Assembly (NCBI RefSeq): GCF_010915705.1
Contig: NZ_JAAIKE010000003.1
Location: forward strand, 509,129 to 573,128
Direction of reading: 5' to 3'
Source: Pseudotabrizicola algicola
GTDB taxonomy: Bacteria > Pseudomonadota > Alphaproteobacteria > Rhodobacterales > Rhodobacteraceae
Length of the DNA stretch: 64,000 bases
Shown in pieces: positions 31,410 through 39,075 of the stretch; the stretch's first letter is position 1; every line of letters starts with the position of its first letter. Below the pieces are notes generated by a model. It did not search any database and had not been told where the DNA came from. It saw nothing but the letters and a program-made list of their open reading frames with translations. The translations under genes and the position numbers were made by a program.

Positions 31410-33425
31410 ATGACCATATTCGCACACGACTGGACCACACCTTTCGGATTGCCGCCCTTTGACGAGATCCGCGACGAGGATTTCGGCCCTGCCTTTGATG
31501 CGGCCCTTGCCGCGGCGCGGGCCAATATCAACGCCATCGCCCAGAATGAAGAGGCGCCCACTTTTGCCAATGTGATCGAGGCGCTCGAGTTGGCCGAGGG
31601 CGCGCTCGACCGGGTGGCGGGGGTGTTCTACAATCTTTCCGGCGCAGATGCGAATGACACGCGCGAGGCGCTCATGCGCGAACTGGCCCCGAAGATGAGC
31701 GCCTTTTCCTCGGAGGTATCGAATAACAAGCCGTTGTTCGCGCGGATCGAGGCCCTGTGGCAAGGACGGGAGACGCTGGACCTGACGCCGGAACAGCTGC
31801 GGGTGCTCACCCTATACCGGCAGATGTTCGTGCGTTCCGGGGCGCTTCTGGAGGGCGAGGCGGCTGCGCGCCTGACCGAGGTGAAATCGCGCCTTGCGGT
31901 TTTGGGGACGCAGTTCAGCCAGAACCTTCTGGCCGAGGAGCGCGACTGGTTCATGCCGCTGGCCGAGGCGGATGTGGAAGGGCTGCCCGAGTTTGTCGTG
32001 GCTGCTGCTCGGGCGGCGGGCGAGGAACGCGGCGCGGGTGGGCCGATCGTCACGCTCAACCGCTCGCTCATCGTGCCGTTCCTGCAATTCTCTCCCCGCC
32101 GCGCCTTGCGCGAGCGCGCCTTCGAGGCATGGGGTGCGCGGGGGGCGAATGGCAACGCGCAGGACAATCGCGCGATCGCGGCGGAAATCCTTGCCTTGCG
32201 GGCCGAGCGGGCGGCGCTGCTGGGCTATGCAAGCTTTGCCGAGTACAAGCTGGAACCCGAGATGGCCAAGACTCCAGCGGCGGTGCGTGACCTGTTGATG
32301 CGGGTCTGGCAGCCCGCCAAGCGCAAGGCCGAGGCGGATGCGGCGGTGCTCGAGGCGATGCTGCATGAGGATGGGATCTCGGGGCCGCTGGAGCCTTGGG
32401 ACTGGCGGTATTACAGCGAGAAACGGCGGCGGTTGGAGCGTGATCTCGATGAGGCCGCGCTCAAGCCCTATCTGTCGCTGGAGGCGATGCTTGCCGCGCA
32501 GTTTGATTGTGCGGCGCGTCTGTTCGGGCTGGAGTTCCGCGAACTTGAGGGGCCGTTCTACCACCCTGATGTGCGCGGATGGGAAGTGACGCGGAACGGG
32601 GCTCATGTTGCAGTTTTCCTAGGGGATTACTTCGCGCGCGCCTCGAAGCGGTCGGGGGCGTGGTGTTCGGCCATGCGATCGCAGCGCAAGCTGGGCGGAG
32701 AGGTGCGGCCGATCGTCGTCAATGTCTGCAACTTCGCCAAGGGGAATCCGGCGCTGTTGTCCTATGATGACGCGCGCACGCTGTTCCATGAGTTCGGCCA
32801 TGCGCTGCACCAGATGCTGTCCGATGTGACCTACGGTTTCATCTCGGGCACCTCGGTTGCGCGGGATTTTGTCGAACTGCCCAGTCAGCTTTACGAGCAT
32901 TGGCTGGAGGTGCCTGCGGTGCTGGAGCAGCATGCGCGGCACTGGCAGACAGGCGCGCCGATGCCTGCGGACATGCTGGAGCGGTTGCTGGCGGCGGGCA
33001 CCTATGACCAGGGCTTTGCCACGGTGGAGTTCATCGCCTCGGCCATGGTCGATCTGGCCTTCCATGACGGCGCGGCCCCCGCCGATCCCATGCAGAAGCA
33101 GGCCGAGGTGCTGGAGGCGCTGGGGATGCCGCGGGCGATCCGGATGCGGCACGCGACGCCCCATTTTGCCCATGTGTTTTCCGGTGACGGGTATTCGTCG
33201 GGCTACTACTCCTACATGTGGTCCGAGGTGATGGATGCCGACGCCTTCGCGGCCTTCGAGGAGGCGGGGGACCCGTTTGATCCGGCCACGGCGGGGCGGC
33301 TGGAGCGGTTCATTCTGGCGGCGGGCGGGTCCGAGGAGGCGGAGAGCCTCTACACCCGCTTCAGGGGGCGGATGCCGGGGGTGGAGGCCTTGCTCAAGGG
33401 GCGCGGGCTTTTGGAGGAGGTGTGA
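31410..33425 (+). CDS. M3-family oligopeptidase (peptidyl-dipeptidase Dcp-like), 671 aa
   Basis: A zinc metallopeptidase of the thimet oligopeptidase family that degrades oligopeptides in the cytoplasm. The active site is H460-E461-F462-G463-H464, with the second-ligand glutamate region ISGTSVARDFVELPSQLYEHWL starting about 25 residues later. The N-terminal helical part (PFGLPPFDEIRDEDFGPAFDAAL, in parts) and the substrate-gating C-terminus (SGDGYSSGYYSYMWSEVMDADAF, in parts) fit the family. Dcp and OpdA are close, so the exact specificity is open. The AAGGAG site and ATG at 31410 are good. Confidence 0.92.
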   Translation: MTIFAHDWTTPFGLPPFDEIRDEDFGPAFDAALAAARANINAIAQNEEAPTFANVIEALELAEGALDRVAGVFYNLSGADANDTREALMRELAPKMSAFSSEVSNNKPLFARIEALWQGRETLDLTPEQLRVLTLYRQMFVRSGALLEGEAAARLTEVKSRLAVLGTQFSQNLLAEERDWFMPLAEADVEGLPEFVVAAARAAGEERGAGGPIVTLNRSLIVPFLQFSPRRALRERAFEAWGARGANGNAQDNRAIAAEILALRAERAALLGYASFAEYKLEPEMAKTPAAVRDLLMRVWQPAKRKAEADAAVLEAMLHEDGISGPLEPWDWRYYSEKRRRLERDLDEAALKPYLSLEAMLAAQFDCAARLFGLEFRELEGPFYHPDVRGWEVTRNGAHVAVFLGDYFARASKRSGAWCSAMRSQRKLGGEVRPIVVNVCNFAKGNPALLSYDDARTLFHEFGHALHQMLSDVTYGFISGTSVARDFVELPSQLYEHWLEVPAVLEQHARHWQTGAPMPADMLERLLAAGTYDQGFATVEFIASAMVDLAFHDGAAPADPMQKQAEVLEALGMPRAIRMRHATPHFAHVFSGDGYSSGYYSYMWSEVMDADAFAAFEEAGDPFDPATAGRLERFILAAGGSEEAESLYTRFRGRMPGVEALLKGRGLLEEV

Positions 33426-33428
33426 GCG

Positions 33429-33481
33429 CCCCCTGTGTTACAGGCGGACGAGTCATTTTAAATCAAGGGCTTGACCTGCGG
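33429..33481 (+). repeat. 53-bp post-stop element, copy 2 (after the M3 peptidase)
   Basis: The element begins four bases after the peptidase stop: CCCCCTGTGTTACAGG (33429-33444), 11 variable bases, then a 26-base block from TTTTAAATCAAGGG to TTGACCTGCGG (33456-33481). It matches the argC-side copy at 24710-24762 in order, spacing and orientation relative to the gene. Confidence 0.7.
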
Positions 33482-33511
33482 GGTTAAGACTTTCTTCATC
33501 TTCTGGGGAAA

Positions 33512-33648
33512 GGGGGCGCTGCCCCCTTGGGCCTTTGGCCCATCCCCCGGAGTATTCGGTAAGCAGCAATTCAGGGGGGCGCAACAGGCCTTGCATTGCT
33601 GCTTTGAAAATACTCCGGGGGGGCCGCAGGCGGGGGGCAGCGCCCCCC
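33512..33648. repeat. Facing pair of G/C-run hairpin elements (family member A)
   Basis: The left arm starts GGGGGCGCTGCCCCC (33512-33526), then CCCCCGGAGTATTC and AGCAGCAA to 33570. The right arm is its inverse, from TTGCTGC (33597) via AATACTCCGGGGGGG to GGCAGCGCCCCCC (33648). Related elements are at 38822-38883, 39002-39050 and 51001-51052. The pair sits between the M3 peptidase and a convergent AraC regulator gene and could act as terminator for both. Confidence 0.7.
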
Positions 33649-34631
33649 TAATCCCGCTGCCGCCGGAGCGAGGCCGGGGCGCAGGCGAAGGCGCGGCGGA
33701 AGGCGCGGGACAGGGTGGCGGGGCTGGAAAACCCGCAGCGCAGGGCGATTTCGGACAGGGGGTGTGCGGTATCGGTCAGCATGCGCCGTGCCGCGGCGAG
33801 GCGCAGCGAGAGGGCATGCGCCCCCGGCGTGGTGCCCAGATTGTCGCGAAAGAGGCTTTCCAGCCTGCGGGCCGAAAGGCCGACGCGGGCGGCGAGGGCG
33901 CTGACAGGTTCGGGGCTGTCAAGGGTTGCCTCCATCCGGGCCAGCACGCGGGCGACGCGCGGATCATAGCCCGGTTCGGGAGGGGAGGGGCCTGCGGTTG
34001 CGGTGATCTGGGCGGTATGGCCGGGGCGGGGCGGTTGCAGGAAGCTTTGCGCCACCTGACGCGCCAGCCCTGCGCCGTGGCGGGCGCGGATCAGGTGCAG
34101 CATCAGATCATAGGCCGGGGCTGCGCCTGCGGCGGTCAGACGGTTGCGGTCGATCACGAAGCGGTCGGGGCTGACGGTGACATGCGGATGGGCATGGGCA
34201 AGGTCTTCGAGGTCCTCCCAATGCACGGTGGCGCGGTGGCCGTCCAGCAGCCCTGCGCGGGCCAGCACCCAAGGCGCGGCATCGACCCCGCCGATGGCGG
34301 CGCAGAGCGGGGCCATGCGGCGCAGATCGCGGATCAGCGGGCGGGTTGCCACCTCGGCCAGACGGTAGCCTGCGATCACCATCAGAAGGTCGGCCCCCTT
34401 GGCGGCGGCGAGCGCGCCGGAGGACGGCAGTTCGATGCCGCAGGTCAGCGGCGCGGGCTGGCCATCCGGCGTGACGATGCGGAAGCGGAAGGCGTCGCGC
34501 CCCAGATGGCGGTTGGCGGCGCGCAGGGGGTCGAGCACGCTGGCCACCTCGAGGATGGAGCAATGCGGCAGCACCAGAACGACGAGATCGAGCGGTCGGG
34601 TCGCGGCGCTGAACAGGGCATTTTCCGTCAT
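33648..34631 (-). CDS. GlxA-family AraC regulator (DJ-1/PfpI-like plus AraC HTH), candidate carnitine regulator, 327 aa
   Basis: The N-terminal 190 residues form a DJ-1/PfpI-like domain (DLVVLVLPHCSILEVASVLDPL, in parts, and a GGVDAAPWVLARAGLLDGHRATVHWE region, in parts). The C-terminal 100 residues are an AraC-type pair of helix-turn-helix units (LAARVGLSARRLESLFRDNLG, in parts, and LSEIALRCGFSSPATLSRAFRRAFA, in parts). GlxA-type proteins regulate carnitine and betaine genes in several bacteria. It is divergent from the BKACE gene with 73 bases between, so it is the likely regulator of the carnitine cluster. The promoter interval carries no obvious dyad to my eye. Confidence 0.85.
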   Translation of the reverse strand: MTENALFSAATRPLDLVVLVLPHCSILEVASVLDPLRAANRHLGRDAFRFRIVTPDGQPAPLTCGIELPSSGALAAAKGADLLMVIAGYRLAEVATRPLIRDLRRMAPLCAAIGGVDAAPWVLARAGLLDGHRATVHWEDLEDLAHAHPHVTVSPDRFVIDRNRLTAAGAAPAYDLMLHLIRARHGAGLARQVAQSFLQPPRPGHTAQITATAGPSPPEPGYDPRVARVLARMEATLDSPEPVSALAARVGLSARRLESLFRDNLGTTPGAHALSLRLAAARRMLTDTAHPLSEIALRCGFSSPATLSRAFRRAFACAPASLRRQRD

Positions 34632-34704
34632 CGTGATTTCGTAAAACGCAAAGCGCGGGCTGGCAAGGGCGTTAAGCTGGCCTCAAGCAGAAGGGGAGGG
34701 CGCG

Positions 34705-35613
34705 ATGCCACTGACCATGAACCGCGAGGTTTTCATCACCTGTGCCGTGACCGGATCGGGCGGCACGCAGGATCGCAGCCCGCATGTGCCGCGCAGCCCG
34801 AAGCAGATTGCCGATTCGGCGATTGATGCCGCCAAGGCGGGGGCCGCCGTGGTGCATTGCCATGTGCGCGACCCCGAGACGGGAAAGCCGTCACGCGCGC
34901 TGGCGCTGTATCGCGAGGTCACCGAACGTATCCGCGATGCGGGCGAGGATGTGGTGTTGAACCTGACCGCAGGCATGGGCGGCGACATCTATTTCGAGGG
35001 CACCGAGGATATGGGCCGCATCGGCCCGCGCTCGGACATGGCGGGCGCGGCCGAGCGGGTGGCGCATGTGGTCGATTGCCGCCCCGAGATCTGCACGCTG
35101 GATTGCGGCACGATGAACTTCAACGAGGCCGATTATGTGATGGTGAACACCCCCGGCATGTTGCGTGACATGGCGCGGCGGATGACGGCGGCGGGTGTGC
35201 GCATCGAGATCGAGGCCTTTGACACCGGCCATCTGTGGCTGGCAAAGGAATTGGTGCGCGAAGGCGTGATCCCCGACCCGGTGCTGGTGCAGCTGTGCAT
35301 GGGCGTGCCGTGGGGCGCGCCGGATGATCTGAACACATTCATGGCGATGGTGAACAACGTGCCATCGGGGTGGCACTGGAGCGCCTTTGCGCTGGGTCGG
35401 CACCAGATGCCCTATGTGGCGGCGGCGGTGCTGGGCGGCGGCAATGTGCGGGTGGGGCTGGAGGATAACCTCTGGCTCGACAAAGGGGTGCTGGCGACCA
35501 ATGCGCAACTGGTGGAGCGCGCGGCCACCATCATCGAGAACCTCGGCGCGCGGGTGATTACCCCCGCCGAGGTGCGGGCGCGGCTGAAGCTGGAGAAGAG
35601 GGCGCCGCTATGA
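34705..35613 (+). CDS. Beta-keto acid cleavage enzyme (BKACE), dehydrocarnitine cleavage type, 302 aa
   Basis: BKACE enzymes condense acetyl-CoA with a beta-keto acid and release acetoacetate. Zinc ligands are in VVHCHVRDPETG (H51, H53) and the substrate barrel has GSGGTQDRSPHVP near 17-29 and MGVPWGAPDDLNTF near 198. With carnitine dehydrogenase in the same cluster, the likely reaction is dehydrocarnitine + acetyl-CoA to betainyl-CoA + acetoacetate. The ATG follows GGGGAGGG at eight bases. The stop overlaps the start of a lipocalin gene (ATGA). Confidence 0.87.
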   Translation: MPLTMNREVFITCAVTGSGGTQDRSPHVPRSPKQIADSAIDAAKAGAAVVHCHVRDPETGKPSRALALYREVTERIRDAGEDVVLNLTAGMGGDIYFEGTEDMGRIGPRSDMAGAAERVAHVVDCRPEICTLDCGTMNFNEADYVMVNTPGMLRDMARRMTAAGVRIEIEAFDTGHLWLAKELVREGVIPDPVLVQLCMGVPWGAPDDLNTFMAMVNNVPSGWHWSAFALGRHQMPYVAAAVLGGGNVRVGLEDNLWLDKGVLATNAQLVERAATIIENLGARVITPAEVRARLKLEKRAPL

Positions 35614-36122
35614 AACGGCTTCTTCTGCTGTCTGTGCTGGCTTTGGCGGGGTGTGATTTTCATACGCCCTCGCCGCGCTATGCCTTTGCGCCGATGTATG
35701 TGGTCGATGTCGCGCCCGAGCGGCTGGTCGGCACCTGGTATGAGGTGGCCAGTTTTCCCGCGCCGTTTCAGGACGGATGCAGCCACACCACGGCAACCTA
35801 TGGTGTGATCGACGGGGGGCTGAGCGTGGTGAACCGCTGTCGGCGGGACGGGCAGGTGGTGCAGATCAGCGGCACGGCGGTTCCGGTCGGGCCGGGGCAG
35901 TTGAAGGTGAAGCTGGGCGGTGTGCCCTTTGCCGGAGACTATTGGGTGATCGGGCAGAGCCGCGACGGGCGCACGCTGCTTGTGGGCACGCCGACGCGGC
36001 TCGCGGGCTGGATGCTGCACCGTGACCCTGTGGTGACGGAGGCGGAGCGGCGCTGGGCCGCCGAGGTATTTGGCAAGAATGGCTATGACGTGGCGGCTTT
36101 GCAGCGCACGGATCAGCGGTAG
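35610..36122 (+). CDS. Blc-type outer-membrane lipocalin, lipoprotein, 170 aa
   Basis: A lipoprotein signal peptide ends at the lipobox LALAG-C15. The mature protein has the lipocalin motif GTWYEVA at 41-47, the core CSHTTATYGVIDGGLSVVNRC strands (in parts), and GDYWVIGQSRDGRTLLVGTP near 108. Length is typical of Blc. Blc proteins bind lysophospholipids at the outer membrane; a link to carnitine catabolism is unclear and the gene may simply be a passenger. It is coupled to BKACE by ATGA and precedes the dehydrogenase gene by 56 bases. Confidence 0.85.
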   Translation: MKRLLLLSVLALAGCDFHTPSPRYAFAPMYVVDVAPERLVGTWYEVASFPAPFQDGCSHTTATYGVIDGGLSVVNRCRRDGQVVQISGTAVPVGPGQLKVKLGGVPFAGDYWVIGQSRDGRTLLVGTPTRLAGWMLHRDPVVTEAERRWAAEVFGKNGYDVAALQRTDQR

Positions 36123-36178
36123 CGGTAGCGGTTGCGTTGCCCGAGGTGGTGGCGACGGCGGGGGATGGGGAGCGACAG

Positions 36179-37636
36179 ATGGCACGCAAGGCGGCAATCA
36201 TTGGCGGCGGGGTGATCGGGGGCGGCTGGGCTGCGCGGTTCCTGCTGAACGGTTGGGATGTGGCGGTGTTCGACCCCGACCCGGAGGCGCCGCGCAAACT
36301 GGGCGAGGTGCTGGCCAATGCGCGGGCGGCCTTGCCCGCGCTGTCGGACGGGCCGATGCCCGCCGAGGGGCGGCTGGTGTTTTGCCAGACGCTGACCGAG
36401 GCGGTGGAGGGCGCGGATTACATCCAGGAAAGCGTGTCCGAGCGGCTGGATCTGAAGCACCGCGTTTTTGCACAAATCCAGCAGGTCGCGCCGGATGTGC
36501 CGATCGGGAGTTCCACTTCGGGCTTCAAACCTTCCCAATTGCAACAAAATGCCGCCAATCCGGCGGTGATCTTCGTCGCCCATCCGTTCAACCCGGTCTA
36601 CCTGTTGCCGCTGGCCGAGGTGGTGCCTTCGGCGGCGTCCGATCCGGCGCTGATCGAGCGGGTGAAGGAGGTGTTGCGCGAGATCGGGATGTTTCCCCTG
36701 CATGTGCGCAAGGAGATCGACGCCCATATCGCCGACCGCTTCCTCGAGGCGGTGTGGCGCGAGGCGCTGTGGCTGGTCAAGGACGGGGTGGCGACCACCG
36801 AAGAGATCGACGAGGCGATCCGCATGGGCTTTGGCCTGCGCTGGGGGCAGATGGGCCTGTTCGAGACCTATCGCGTGGCGGGCGGCGAGGCGGGCATGAA
36901 GCATTTCATGGCGCAGTTCGGCCCCTGTCTGCAATGGCCCTGGACACGGCTGACGGATGTGCCCGAGTTCAACGATGACCTGGTCGACCTGATCGCCGGC
37001 CAGTCGGATGCGCAATCGGGGATGCACACGATCCGCGAGCTGGAGCGGATCCGCGACCAGAACCTGATCGGCTTTCTGCGGGTGCTTAAAGAGCGCAACT
37101 GGGGGGCGGGGAAGGTGCTGCTCGCCCATGACGCCCGCCGCCGCGCCGCCGCGCCCGCTCCGGTGGCGGGGGACGGGCCGATGGAGATGGCGCGGCTGAC
37201 GGTGCTGCCCGGCTGGATCGACTACAACGGCCACATGACGGAAAGCCGCTATCTGTTTGCGGCCTCCGAAACCTCGGACGCGTTCCTGCGCCATATCGGG
37301 GCGGATGTGGCCTATGTCGGCACCGGCTTCAGCTATTACACGGCCGAGACGCATATCCTGCATCTGGGCGAGGCGAAACTGGGCGACGCGCTGACGGGCA
37401 CGGTGCAGGTGCTGGCGGCGGATGAAAAGCGGCTGCACATCTTCATCCGCATCCTGAAGGACGGTACGCCTGTCGCCACGCTGGAGCAGATGCTGCTGCA
37501 TGTCGACATGGGGCGCGGCAAGACCTGCGCCGCACCCGCCGCCATTCTGGACCGCCTGCGCCCCATCGCCGCCGCCCATGCCACCCTGCCGCGCCCCGAA
37601 GGAGCCGGACGCCACGTCGGCCAGCGGGTCTCGTGA
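36179..37636 (+). CDS. lcdH: Carnitine 3-dehydrogenase fused to betainyl-CoA thioesterase, 485 aa
   Basis: The N-terminal 330 residues form a 3-hydroxyacyl-CoA dehydrogenase-like domain: GGGVIGGGWAARF near 9-21, NPVYLLPLAEVVPS near 138, ADRFLEAVWREALWLVKDGVA near 184 (in parts) and the GLRWGQMGLFETYRVAGGEAGMKHF region near 220 (in parts), which is the hallmark of carnitine dehydrogenase. From about 335 to 465 a hot-dog thioesterase domain follows with IDYNGHMTESRYL. Together they oxidise L-carnitine and hydrolyse the betainyl-CoA made by BKACE, giving glycine betaine. GGGGAG is six bases before the ATG. The stop overlaps the start of the next gene (TGATG). Confidence 0.88.
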   Translation: MARKAAIIGGGVIGGGWAARFLLNGWDVAVFDPDPEAPRKLGEVLANARAALPALSDGPMPAEGRLVFCQTLTEAVEGADYIQESVSERLDLKHRVFAQIQQVAPDVPIGSSTSGFKPSQLQQNAANPAVIFVAHPFNPVYLLPLAEVVPSAASDPALIERVKEVLREIGMFPLHVRKEIDAHIADRFLEAVWREALWLVKDGVATTEEIDEAIRMGFGLRWGQMGLFETYRVAGGEAGMKHFMAQFGPCLQWPWTRLTDVPEFNDDLVDLIAGQSDAQSGMHTIRELERIRDQNLIGFLRVLKERNWGAGKVLLAHDARRRAAAPAPVAGDGPMEMARLTVLPGWIDYNGHMTESRYLFAASETSDAFLRHIGADVAYVGTGFSYYTAETHILHLGEAKLGDALTGTVQVLAADEKRLHIFIRILKDGTPVATLEQMLLHVDMGRGKTCAAPAAILDRLRPIAAAHATLPRPEGAGRHVGQRVS

Positions 37637-38800
37637 TGCAGTTCGGCCTGACCGATGAACAGCGGATGATCGTCGAGACCACCCGCAGCTTTGTGGAAAC
37701 CGAGCTTTACCCGCATGAACTTGCGGTCGAACGCACCAACCACCTGCCGCTGGACCTGATCCGCGAGATCCAGAAAAAGGCCATCGCTGCGGGGCTCTAT
37801 GCCGCCAACATGCCTGCCGAGGTGGGGGGCGCCGGGCTCGATACGCTGTCCTGGCTGCTCTATGAGCGCGAGCTTGGCCGGGCCAACTACGCCCTGCACT
37901 GGACATGCGTGGCCCGCCCGTCGAACATCCTGCTGGCGGGGCACCCCCGAACAGCGCGAACGCTACCTGATGCCCTGCATCCGGGGCGAGACCTGGGATT
38001 GCCTTGCGATGACCGAACCCGGCGCCGGGTCCGACCTGCGCGGCATGAAGGCGAGCGCGCGGCAGGAGGGCAGCGACTGGGTGCTGAACGGCACCAAGCA
38101 CTTCATCAGCCATGCCGATCTCGCAGGGTTCACCATCGCCTTCATGGCGACGGGCGAGGAGGCCACGTCCAAGGGGCCGAAAAAGAAGATCACGGCCTTC
38201 TTCGTGGACAAGGGCACCAAGGGCTTCACCGTCCGCGAAGGCTATCGCAACGTGAGCCACCGGGGCTATACCAATGCCGTGCTGGAGTTCGATGACTGCA
38301 GGGTTCCGGCCGAAAACGTGCTGGGCGAGCCGCACCGGGGCTTTGAGGTGGCCAACACCTGGCTCGGGGCCACGCGCCTGCAAGTCGCCAGCACCTGCCT
38401 CGGCCGCGCGGGCCGCGCCCTGCAGCTTGCCATCGCCTATGCCGCCGAACGCCGCCAGTTCGGCCAGAGCATCGGCAAGTTCCAGGGCGTCAGCTTCAAG
38501 CTGGCCGACATGGCAATGGAACTCAAGGCCGCCGAATTGCTGACATGGGAGGCCGCGTGGAAGTTCGATCAGGGCGCGGTGACCGAGGCCGACATGAGCA
38601 TGGCCAAGCTGAAGGCCACCGAAGTGCTGGCCATGATCGCGGATGAGGCCATCCAGATCCACGGCGGCATGGGCCTGATGGACGACCTGCCGCTGGAACG
38701 CATCTGGCGCGACGCGCGGGTGGAGCGGATCTGGGAAGGCACCTCCGAGATCCAGCGCCACATCATCAGCAGGGAGCTGCTGCGCGCCGTCGGAGGATGA
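37636..38800 (+). pseudogene. Acyl-CoA dehydrogenase with a +1 frameshift near codon 101 (CaiA-like position)
   Basis: Restoring one base gives a 387-residue acyl-CoA dehydrogenase. Frame 1 covers residues 1-101 (FGLTDEQRMIVETTRSF, PAEVGGAGLDTLSWLL, LERELGRANYALHW in parts); frame 2 continues with MTEPGAGSDLRGMK, QFGQSIGKFQGVSFKLADMAMELKAAE (in parts) and IQIHGGMG. The shift lies in the four-G run at 37938-37941, where three would restore LLAGTPEQRERYL. A frameshift of this kind may be a sequencing error or real inactivation. If intact, the likely role is dehydrogenation of gamma-butyrobetainyl-CoA. The start overlaps the previous stop (TGATG). Confidence 0.8.
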
Positions 38801-38801
38801 C

Positions 38802-38820
38802 GATTTTTCTGCGAAAAATC
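38802..38820. terminator. Hairpin GATTTTTC-TGC-GAAAAATC after the acyl-CoA dehydrogenase
   Basis: An 8-bp perfect stem with a three-base loop two bases after the gene stop at 38800. The A/T-rich stem contrasts with its GC-rich surroundings; it resembles a terminator but has no U tail after the second arm. Confidence 0.5.
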
Positions 38821-38821
38821 A

Positions 38822-38883
38822 GGGGGCTGTCTGCCCCCTCGGCCTGCGGCCTCACCCCCGAGGATATTTCTCAACAGATGAAA
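38822..38883. repeat. G/C-run hairpin element (family member B)
   Basis: Begins GGGGGCTGTCTGCCCCC (38822-38838), then GGCCTGCGGCC, CACCCCCGAGGATATTTC and AACAGATGAAA. The head and the CCCCCGAGG-ATATTT core match members A, C and D, but the tail is the AACAGATGAA form. It faces member C across about 120 bases. Confidence 0.65.
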
Positions 38884-38960
38884 CGGAATTTTAACCATGC
38901 TCGGTGATTCTGATCCGGCCGAACAGGGGGGGACCCCGATGACGGTAACAGGTGAAGTTT

Positions 38961-38986
38961 CCCTGCCCCGTTGGTTCGGGGCAGGG
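38961..38986. repeat. Perfect 10-bp stem-loop between repeat members B and C
   Basis: CCCTGCCCCG-TTGGTT-CGGGGCAGGG forms a perfect 10-bp stem with a six-base loop in the gap between the two facing elements. The entire interval from 38801 to 39075 carries no gene that I can support. Confidence 0.6.
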
Positions 38987-39001
38987 CGACTCTGTCTGCC
39001 A

Positions 39002-39050
39002 TTCATCTGTTCAAAAATATCCTGGGGGTCCGGGGGCAAAGCCCCCGGGG
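39002..39050. repeat. G/C-run hairpin element, inverted (family member C)
   Basis: The element reads TTCATCTGTT, then CAAAAATATCCTGGGGG, TCCGGGGGC and AAAGCCCCCGGGGGG, the inverse of member B in order, including the TTCATCTGTT tail. It ends about 25 bases before the start of the acyl-CoA synthetase gene, so it lies in that gene's leader. Confidence 0.65.
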
Positions 39051-39075
39051 GGTGGCGCAGGCGCGAGGTCGGAAG

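Noticed and set aside
37936-37941. Programmed ribosomal frameshift in the acyl-CoA dehydrogenase
   Set aside because: No slippery heptamer or downstream structure is evident; the simple G-run length change is the better explanation (mutation or sequencing error).
36113-38761. An 882-codon open frame on the minus strand across the carnitine cluster
   Set aside because: It is the antisense shadow of the high-GC lcdH and acyl-CoA dehydrogenase genes. Its protein is rich in Arg/His/Gln/Pro with no recognisable domain, while the plus-strand frames encode clear families.
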